Of a stretch of DNA of 64,000 bases, positions 50,293 to 57,056 are shown piece by piece; the stretch's first letter is position 1; every line of letters starts with the position of its first letter. Position numbers and translations under genes: made by a program. This DNA is from Spirochaetae bacterium HGW-Spirochaetae-3. GTDB taxonomy: Bacteria > Spirochaetota > Spirochaetia > Treponematales > UBA12059. The stretch is taken from contig PGXV01000006.1 in the NCBI GenBank assembly GCA_002839315.1, positions 311,176 to 375,175 of the forward strand, given 5' to 3'. The notes under the pieces were generated by a model that saw only the letters and a list, made by a program, of their open reading frames with translations, searched no databases and was not told the DNA's origin.

Positions 50293-51512
50293 GCCGGGAC
50301 GCCCGCCCTGAATACCGTACCGTCTCCGGACAGCGAGTACTCGCCCTCGTCGGCCGTCACGAAAACCGACGAGCCCCTGGACAGCGATGCGCTCGAACCG
50401 TCTGCGCCTACGATACGGAGAGCGCCCTCGGTGCAAAGCAGTATCTCGGGGCCTGGAGCGCGCCGCGACGTCTTTAGCTCGCCATCGATCGCGGCCTTCG
50501 AGATGGCATAATCGGGAATGTCGCAACGATAGGGGCGGAATCCGTCGGTAGGGGCGCCTGCTTCCATCGCCTGAACCGATACGGTATCGAAATTCAGCGC
50601 GGAGATGAATTCCGGAACGTCCATGTACTTACTGGTTAGGCCCCCGCGCAATACGTTGTCGGAATTGGCCATTATCTCGACCGCTGTGCCGCACATATAG
50701 GCGTGCGCCTCTCCGGTCTGGAGGTTGAGCGCCTGTCCCGGCTCGAGCCTGAATAGGTTGAGGACCAGGGGCGCCAGGGCTCCGACGTCGCCGGGGTGGG
50801 AGTCCATCAGCTTGAGTACCCACGAGAAGGTCCGCCATACCGGGCTGCTCGGAGGCTCGGCGGCGACTATGGCTTCGCTTCTGTCGCGGGCGATACGGAG
50901 GAGTTCCGTCTTCGAATGGCTCTCCATCGAGATCAAGGAGTAGAAGAATACCGACAGCTCCAGCTTCCCCGGATTGCTCTCCATGCGGTCCGCCAAGCGC
51001 TCGAGCTGGTCGGAAGCGAGCGTCTTGACGTTATCTACGATCTCGTCGATAGGCCTGAACCCGCAGAGTCCTTCGAATTCGGTCAGCGCGACGACTGTCT
51101 CGGGCTTGTGGTTCGGATCCTTGTAATTGCGCTCGGGCGCGTCTATCGGAATGCCCTTGAACTCCTCGCGCTTGAAGCCGTGCTCGGCCTTGAGCTTAGA
51201 AGGGTGCGCCTGTATCGATAACGGCTTGGAAGCCGACAGGATCTTGAGCAGGAAGGGCAGGGATCCGCCGAACCTCGAAGCCGTCGGAGCGCCGAGCATC
51301 CCGGCCGGATCGAGGGCGATGAGGCGGTCCAGAGGCTCTCGGCTTCCCGTAGCCGGATCGACGGCGAGCGAGGGCGCCTTGGGATGGGCGCCCATCCATA
51401 GCTCGGCCCATGGCTCTCCCGTCGGGTTCTCCATGCCGAGCAGCAGCGGCAACGCTGTAGGTGAGCCCCAAGCGTATTTTTGTATGGAGTTCTCAAGTTG
51501 ATAGATCGCCAT
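50289..51512 (-). CDS. manA: Mannose-6-phosphate isomerase, class I
   Basis: 407 residues, the usual length. Zinc-binding and active-site blocks are SIQAHPSK, NHKPETVVALTEFEGLCGF and GEAHAYMCGTAVEIMANSDN; LRGGLTSKYMDVPE and the C-terminal cupin half complete the family pattern. It interconverts mannose-6-phosphate and fructose-6-phosphate for mannose use or for GDP-mannose in surface glycans. The start has no ribosome site but a TACAAT ends 6 nt upstream. It is followed by the coupled DUF188 gene. Confidence 0.92.
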   Translation of the reverse strand: MAIYQLENSIQKYAWGSPTALPLLLGMENPTGEPWAELWMGAHPKAPSLAVDPATGSREPLDRLIALDPAGMLGAPTASRFGGSLPFLLKILSASKPLSIQAHPSKLKAEHGFKREEFKGIPIDAPERNYKDPNHKPETVVALTEFEGLCGFRPIDEIVDNVKTLASDQLERLADRMESNPGKLELSVFFYSLISMESHSKTELLRIARDRSEAIVAAEPPSSPVWRTFSWVLKLMDSHPGDVGALAPLVLNLFRLEPGQALNLQTGEAHAYMCGTAVEIMANSDNVLRGGLTSKYMDVPEFISALNFDTVSVQAMEAGAPTDGFRPYRCDIPDYAISKAAIDGELKTSRRAPGPEILLCTEGALRIVGADGSSASLSRGSSVFVTADEGEYSLSGDGTVFRAGVPA

Positions 51513-51518
51513 TGGCGT

Positions 51519-51547
51519 ATTGTATCCGTTGCGCCGATCAGGGTCTA
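51519..51547 (-). promoter_or_regulatory. Promoter of a leaderless manA transcript
   Basis: TAGACC, a 17-nt spacer and TACAAT on the minus strand end 6 nt before the ATG at 51512. It lies within the last codons of the dinG-like gene. Confidence 0.55.
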
Positions 51548-53973
51548 GCGACGAATTCCCGCAACCCGGCGGCCAGTTCCGCGAGCGGCTTGAAGCACGT
51601 ATTGGTTTTCGGCAACGACGATACGAATACCCGGCCGTAGCGCTTGGCAAGCAGGCGAGAGTCGAGCACGACGACGGCGCCACGATCCTCGGAATGGCGT
51701 ATGAGCCGCCCGAAGCCCTGCTTGAAGCGTATGACCGCCTCCGGAAGAGACAGGTCCATGAACGAGTTGCCTCCGCGACGTTCCACCGCCTCGGCTCGGG
51801 CCTTCTGCACGGGATCGGTCGGAACGCGGAACGGTAGCTTGGTGATGATAACGAGCTGCAGCGTCTCGCCGGGCGCGTCGACGCCTTCCCAGAACGAGTC
51901 CGTAGCGAACAGCACGCTCGATACGTCCGCTACGAATGCGTCCATGAGCCTCGAACGCTCGTCGTCGCCCTGACGGAAGGCCGTTATGCCCAGAGCGTCC
52001 AGGCGCGGCTTGACCGCGTCCCATGCCGACCGTAGCGCCGTATACGACGTGAACAGCACGAGCGCCTTGCCTCCTGACGCTTCCACGAGCGTATAGATCG
52101 CCTCGTTTATCCATGCCTGCCACTCGGGCGAGGTGGGGTCCGGCGCGTCGTCGGGCGCGCCGAGAAGGGCGTTGCGATCGAAGGGGAAGGGGGACGGGAA
52201 CGCCATGCACTCGGCTCGCGCGCCGGTATTGGACAATCCGACGCGCCGTTTCCAGAATTCGAACGAATCGCCGACCGAGAGCGTCGCCGACAGACAGACG
52301 ACCGCGCGGAACTGGTCGAACACCGCTTCGTTCATCGTATCGGAGATGTCGAGAGGCGTGACGCAGAAGCGGGCGAACGCCTCTCCCTGACTCGTCTTGC
52401 CGCGGTCGAGCCAGTATACGTTAGCGGGGTCCTCGTCAAAGCCCTGGAAACGGGCGCAGACGGCCGCGAGCGACGACAGCCGGGCCAGGGCCAGCTCGGC
52501 CTCGCGGACCGACTGGTCGCCTTCGACCTCTTCGGGCACGTCGTCGAGCGCGTCCTTGATAAGTTCGGCGATAGACAGTATCGCCCGTTCCACTCCCACG
52601 AGCGGCTTGAGGACGGACGCCTCTATGGCCGGGCTCCTTGCCGCGAGCCTGAAATTCATGGCCGGGCCGATGAGCGCCAAGGCCGCTGCGTCGGCCGTAT
52701 CCATGGCGGCGAACAGCGCGTCCGCGGCGTCGGGAAACCGCTTGAGCACGCCGGGCGGCAGTCCCTTGAGGTTCTGCAACTTGACGATAACGCCGAACTT
52801 TCTGCCTCTCCGTTCCCTGTACAGCCTGGAACTCTGCTTGAGTACGGAGAATTTGGTCAGCTCGTCGGAGAAGAAACTCGTCGCGCTCGACTCTATCGCA
52901 TGGGCCTCGTCGAATATGATGGTACCGTACGGAGGAAGCACCGCCGTCGATTCGTAGCCGGCGCCGCCCGATCGCGCGGCCAAGTCGCTGAATAGTATAT
53001 GGTGGTTCGCCACGATCAGGTCGGCGTCGGCCGCGTCGCGCTTGACCTTGAGCACGAAGCACGACTCTCGGAACGGGCAACGCATGTTCAGGCAATCGTC
53101 GGCCTCCGAGCGGACGCGCGACCACAGCGATTCCTCGGGCCAGAAAGACAGGTCCGAGCGGTCGCCCGTCGCGCTGGTCTCCGCCCACGCGGCTATACGG
53201 CGGAGAGGATGCTCGTCGTCCGCGAACAGGCCTTCCTCCTCTATCGCTTCCTGAAGCCGTGTCCGGCACAGGTAGTTGCCTCGTCCCTTGACGAGTACGG
53301 CCTTGAGACTCTTCTTGAAGATCGACGCGACGAGCGGAATGTCCTTGTCCATCAGCTGGCGCTGCAGGTTTATGGTGGCGGTGGATACGACGACGCGCTC
53401 CTTGTTGCGGGCGGCCCACGCGAAGGACGGTATCAGGTACGCGAACGACTTCCCGACGCCGGTCCCGGCCTCGGCCGCCAGCACGTAACCGCCGTTCATC
53501 GCCTCGGCGATGGAGCGCACGAGGTCTATCTGGCTCCGCCTCGGCTCGTAGTCCGGCAGGCGCGCGGCAAGCTTCCCGCCTTTTTCCAGCACGCCGGCCA
53601 GCTCGTCGGGGTCTATGGCGACGAGAGCCCTCGCCCTGACCGGCTCGGCGATGACGTAGACGTTCCGGACGTCGCCGTCGACGATATACGAACCGACGCC
53701 GTTCTCGCCGACGCGGGACGCCACGGCGAGGTCCGCGTCGCTAGGCTCGAGGATGCCCGAGGGGTGATTGTGTATCAATACGTCGCCGCGGTCCAGGAAC
53801 CCCGCGATAGCGGGTACGCTCGAGACGCCGCCGCGGGCGCCGACGACGATCTCGAAGACGAGGCCCCTCTCGTCGAGCCTGCCTGCGGCGAATACCTCGT
53901 TGTAGCCCGCGTCCGCTATCGCGTCCCTGAGTTGCGCCGTCGCCTCTTCGGTGAACCGTTCGCCCGCCCGCAT
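51538..53973 (-). CDS. JAB-domain/DinG-type helicase fusion
   Basis: 811 residues from the ATG at 53973 (GAGG 9 nt upstream). The first 120 residues form a RadC/JAB-like metalloprotease fold: AAGRLDERGLVFEIVVGARG, VLIHNHPSGILEPSDADLAV (the HxHPSG...PSxxD signature) and VGSYIVDGDVRNVYV. The rest is a DinG/XPD-type superfamily 2 helicase: Walker A AEAGTGVGKSFAY, an Fe-S domain with C in NYLCRT and DDCLNMRCPFRESC, DEAH box IIFDEAHAIE, and QGFGRLIRHSED at the end. DinG unwinds R-loops and D-loops. The fused JAB domain is not part of E. coli DinG and may recognise a partner or cleave a modifier-like tag; RadC-type JAB domains are often non-proteolytic. Confidence 0.87.
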   Translation of the reverse strand: MRAGERFTEEATAQLRDAIADAGYNEVFAAGRLDERGLVFEIVVGARGGVSSVPAIAGFLDRGDVLIHNHPSGILEPSDADLAVASRVGENGVGSYIVDGDVRNVYVIAEPVRARALVAIDPDELAGVLEKGGKLAARLPDYEPRRSQIDLVRSIAEAMNGGYVLAAEAGTGVGKSFAYLIPSFAWAARNKERVVVSTATINLQRQLMDKDIPLVASIFKKSLKAVLVKGRGNYLCRTRLQEAIEEEGLFADDEHPLRRIAAWAETSATGDRSDLSFWPEESLWSRVRSEADDCLNMRCPFRESCFVLKVKRDAADADLIVANHHILFSDLAARSGGAGYESTAVLPPYGTIIFDEAHAIESSATSFFSDELTKFSVLKQSSRLYRERRGRKFGVIVKLQNLKGLPPGVLKRFPDAADALFAAMDTADAAALALIGPAMNFRLAARSPAIEASVLKPLVGVERAILSIAELIKDALDDVPEEVEGDQSVREAELALARLSSLAAVCARFQGFDEDPANVYWLDRGKTSQGEAFARFCVTPLDISDTMNEAVFDQFRAVVCLSATLSVGDSFEFWKRRVGLSNTGARAECMAFPSPFPFDRNALLGAPDDAPDPTSPEWQAWINEAIYTLVEASGGKALVLFTSYTALRSAWDAVKPRLDALGITAFRQGDDERSRLMDAFVADVSSVLFATDSFWEGVDAPGETLQLVIITKLPFRVPTDPVQKARAEAVERRGGNSFMDLSLPEAVIRFKQGFGRLIRHSEDRGAVVVLDSRLLAKRYGRVFVSSLPKTNTCFKPLAELAAGLREFVARP

Positions 53974-53987
53974 CGCCGTCGCCAGCC

Positions 53988-56789
53988 TCAGTACGATACG
54001 GCGAGCATGAACGCTACGCCGTGGTTGGGGGCCTCCGCATCCGGCAGGTCCGGCCGATACCAGAATTCCAGGTATGATACCGGGTGGAACGATGCGAGCG
54101 CTCCCCGGGCCGGAGTCCAGGTAAGGCTGGCGCGTCCGAATACCGACCACCCCGTATCCGAGGCTCCGTTGTCGATGTCCGGTCCGGATGCGAGGTACCC
54201 GCGGCCGCCGGCCCGTATGGACAGTCCGTTGGCGTAGAATATTCCGGCGCCGCGCTGGATGCGCGTACCGAGTAGCCGTAGGCTCGCCTCTCCCTCGGCG
54301 AACCAGGCTCCCGCGGCGCCTCCGTCGAATTCGGCCCAGACGGGGTATGAGGCGGCGATGGTTGCCCCGGAGGCGTATCGTCGGCCTTCGGGGCCGTAGG
54401 CTATCCCGTCGGTCGCCGCGACCGCCGCGTACGCCGAGGCGGCGATGGCCCAGGGGCTTAGGTATCCGTCCAGCTCTAGCTCGACGCCGAACGTCGGGGA
54501 CGACAGGGCCGGGTAGACCGGCGTATCGATCCGCGCCTTGGCTGCGGCGCCGTATCCCGTGGCGGCTTCGACGTCATCCAGGGGCGACCGCCTATCGGTC
54601 CGTCGGGCTGAAACCTCGACTGCCGCCTGAGCCGACTGCCAAGGGGCATAGGGCGATGCCCCCGCGACGGTTAAGGCCGAGCCCCGGAGGGCCGTCTGGG
54701 CGCTCCACGATAACGATCCGCCGGAGAACGGATACGCAGCGCCGGAAATTCCCAGGGTCGCCGCTGAAATCCTCGTCGTATAGTCCGAACCCGACCGCTT
54801 GAAGGTATCCTCGAATCCCATGTTGACGGGCGTCGAGAAACGGGACCACGACGCCTCTAGCTCGACGTCGGCGGCTTCCGCACGGAAATTCCAGTCGGCG
54901 CCGACCATGAGACTGAAGCGCTCTGCGGGGTCCTCTATGAACGATACGAAACCCAGCGTCTCCAATCCGTCGGCGCTGACGGATCCGATGGGTAGCCAGA
55001 ACCGAGGCGCCAGCCAGCGGTACGCGCGATACGGCCCCGCGATTAGCCTCGGCCGGGCGTCGTAGACCGAAACCGCCGAAAGCAGTTCCGGCGCGGCCTC
55101 CCACACGACCGCCGCCTCTACGAAGCCCAGCCGGGACCGATCCTCGGGGAACGCGCACGGCGCTATGCCGCCGGAGAAGCGTCCCAGGTAATAAACGCGA
55201 CCGGCGGCCTCGACCGGCTCGTGGACGCCGCCCGTAACGGGCACGGTCTGATACCGTAGCGAGTCGCCGTCGAGCTCGGCGACTCTGTAGAACGAGTCGT
55301 CGTCCCACGAGAACCTGAGGACTCCGCTTCCGTCGAGCGACAGGTACCGTACCCATGTCACCCCGTCAGGTAGCCTCAGCCTGTCGACCGAAGCGACCTG
55401 CCCGTCCTGGCCTTCCGATACGACGCGGATTATCGACGCCTTCCCGGATTCCTTCGCGATCGCGTACAGGGTCCTGCCGTCCGTCGCCGCGACGGGAGAA
55501 GAGTAGGCCAGGCTTTCGGTTCCGGAAAGCAGGGTATAGGTCTCGTCTCCCTGCAGCATGACCAGGTCCGTCTGATACCCGTCCACGGCTATGCCGACGA
55601 TCGCCTTCGGTCCGGGCAGGTAGCACGCGTCTCGGACCTCGCTCGCCGCCAGGTCGTAAAGCCGTTCGGACGCCGCGTCCCATTCCTTGAGGACGAGCCT
55701 CGGGAATCCGGATTCATGGCGGATCGTCGAGAGGAGCAGCCTCGAGCCGTCGTATGAAGCGTCGATGCGCGAAACCTCAAGGCCCGCGCGGAACAGCGCC
55801 CGCTCCTGCCCCGATGCCGGGTCGTAGGCGTATACCTTCCCGTCGGCGCGGTCGGCGTAATACAGACTCGAGCCGCGCGCGGAGAGCGCCGTGACGCGGG
55901 ATAACTCGCGAAGGGGCTCTGTCGCCGTGTATACGGGCGCTCGCAGCGTCATTGATTCCTTGAAATCGTCCCATGCCTCCGATAGTCCCGTCTCGTAGAT
56001 CCGGTAGAATCGCCCTCGACCCAGGAGCCCGTCGTCCAGGCCGCGGAACGCCGAGCCGGCGCCGAAGCGGCGCCATAATTCGGCATAGGCCGCCATGCCG
56101 TAGCGTTCCTGCAGGTAACGCGAGAAATAGCCGCCGTAGAGATAGTAGAGGCTTCGGTCCGGGTAGAGATCGTATGCGCCGGAGGCCTGGGCGAAGGTCT
56201 TCCATCTGCCTTCTACGATATCCTGGCGCAGTACGGCGCCGGCCAACGGATCGACGGCCCTTCCATGGCCGTCGAGACTCTCGAAGGACACGGTCACGCC
56301 CTCGACGAAGGATAGCGGCGCTAGGTACGGCGAGACGCCGAGCGGCGAGCCGAAGATCCCGACGACGGCGTCCTCTAGTTCCGATCGGATCGAAAGCGAG
56401 ACCGCGTGCGTCAGTTCGTGGTAGAACAGGGAGCGAAGATCGTCCCGGAACGATCCCAGCGACGAGTCGGCGTCCGTCGGCGCCTGGTACAGGACGATAC
56501 GGGGATATGGCGTCCACGTGTAGTATCCGTTGGCCAGTTCCGAATCGGGCGTCAGCACTACGGGTAGGCGTCGGCCCGGGACGGTCCTCAGCAATGATGC
56601 GATCTCGCGGTAGGCATCGTCGGCGAACGAAGCGAGGTACTCCGCCGCCGGCCCGGACTCCGCGGCGAATATGATCGAGAAGTACTCGGTCTCGAGGATG
56701 TTGAGCGGCCTGTCGGGGGAGAAGAGATCGGCCGTCGCTGAACAGACGGCGATGGCGGCCATTCCGGCCGCCATTAGCATGCGCTTCAT
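53988..56789 (-). CDS. Secreted gluzincin-like metalloprotease with propeller and outer-membrane barrel
   Basis: 933 residues, start with GGAGG 6 nt upstream and a signal peptide (MLMAAGMAAIAVCSATA). Residues 30-250 resemble the peptidase-MA domain: FYHELTHAVSLS gives HExxH (H124, E125, H128), and FVEGVTVSFES supplies the likely third ligand (E163) 35 residues on. Residues about 300-640 show TolB/WD-like blades (YADRADGKVYAYDPASGQE, YAIAKESGKASIIRVVS). The last 280 residues are alternating strands (FSLMVGADWNFRAEA, FGVELELDGYLSPWAIA) ending in FMLAVSY, like an outer-membrane barrel. The protease would be held at the surface or periplasmic face by the barrel. It is encoded upstream of the dinG-like gene, 14 nt apart. 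Confidence 0.8.
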   Translation of the reverse strand: MKRMLMAAGMAAIAVCSATADLFSPDRPLNILETEYFSIIFAAESGPAAEYLASFADDAYREIASLLRTVPGRRLPVVLTPDSELANGYYTWTPYPRIVLYQAPTDADSSLGSFRDDLRSLFYHELTHAVSLSIRSELEDAVVGIFGSPLGVSPYLAPLSFVEGVTVSFESLDGHGRAVDPLAGAVLRQDIVEGRWKTFAQASGAYDLYPDRSLYYLYGGYFSRYLQERYGMAAYAELWRRFGAGSAFRGLDDGLLGRGRFYRIYETGLSEAWDDFKESMTLRAPVYTATEPLRELSRVTALSARGSSLYYADRADGKVYAYDPASGQERALFRAGLEVSRIDASYDGSRLLLSTIRHESGFPRLVLKEWDAASERLYDLAASEVRDACYLPGPKAIVGIAVDGYQTDLVMLQGDETYTLLSGTESLAYSSPVAATDGRTLYAIAKESGKASIIRVVSEGQDGQVASVDRLRLPDGVTWVRYLSLDGSGVLRFSWDDDSFYRVAELDGDSLRYQTVPVTGGVHEPVEAAGRVYYLGRFSGGIAPCAFPEDRSRLGFVEAAVVWEAAPELLSAVSVYDARPRLIAGPYRAYRWLAPRFWLPIGSVSADGLETLGFVSFIEDPAERFSLMVGADWNFRAEAADVELEASWSRFSTPVNMGFEDTFKRSGSDYTTRISAATLGISGAAYPFSGGSLSWSAQTALRGSALTVAGASPYAPWQSAQAAVEVSARRTDRRSPLDDVEAATGYGAAAKARIDTPVYPALSSPTFGVELELDGYLSPWAIAASAYAAVAATDGIAYGPEGRRYASGATIAASYPVWAEFDGGAAGAWFAEGEASLRLLGTRIQRGAGIFYANGLSIRAGGRGYLASGPDIDNGASDTGWSVFGRASLTWTPARGALASFHPVSYLEFWYRPDLPDAEAPNHGVAFMLAVSY

Positions 56790-57003
56790 CGAGAACCTCC
56801 GCGCGGAGAACGCCCGGGCGCCCGCGCGGCGATTATAAGGAGTAATATCCCGGACGCGCAACGACCGGAGCCGACTTTACCCGCCGCTCCTGTGTTTCCT
56901 GTCTTCCAGTGACAGGCTCAATATACTCTGGAACGCTCGACCTAGTCGCGTTGCGTCGATGAAGTATATTATTATACGGATGTAAGCCCAAGCTCGTTTG
57001 CGC

Positions 57004-57031
57004 TCAATTTAGAGGCCGTCGGGGCCGATAA
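57004..57031 (+). promoter_or_regulatory. Sigma-28-type promoter of the Glu-rich sensor
   Basis: TCAA, a 16-nt spacer and a perfect GCCGATAA lie 26 nt before the ATG at 57057. The 12-nt block GTTTGCGCTCAA at the -35 side is identical to that at 40376-40387. Confidence 0.65.
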
Positions 57032-57056
57032 TGAACTGAATAGGTATGAAGTTAGG

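Noticed and set aside
52999-54237. A 412-codon plus-strand frame across the dinG-like gene
   Set aside because: It crosses the junction of two real minus-strand genes and shows no protein family features.
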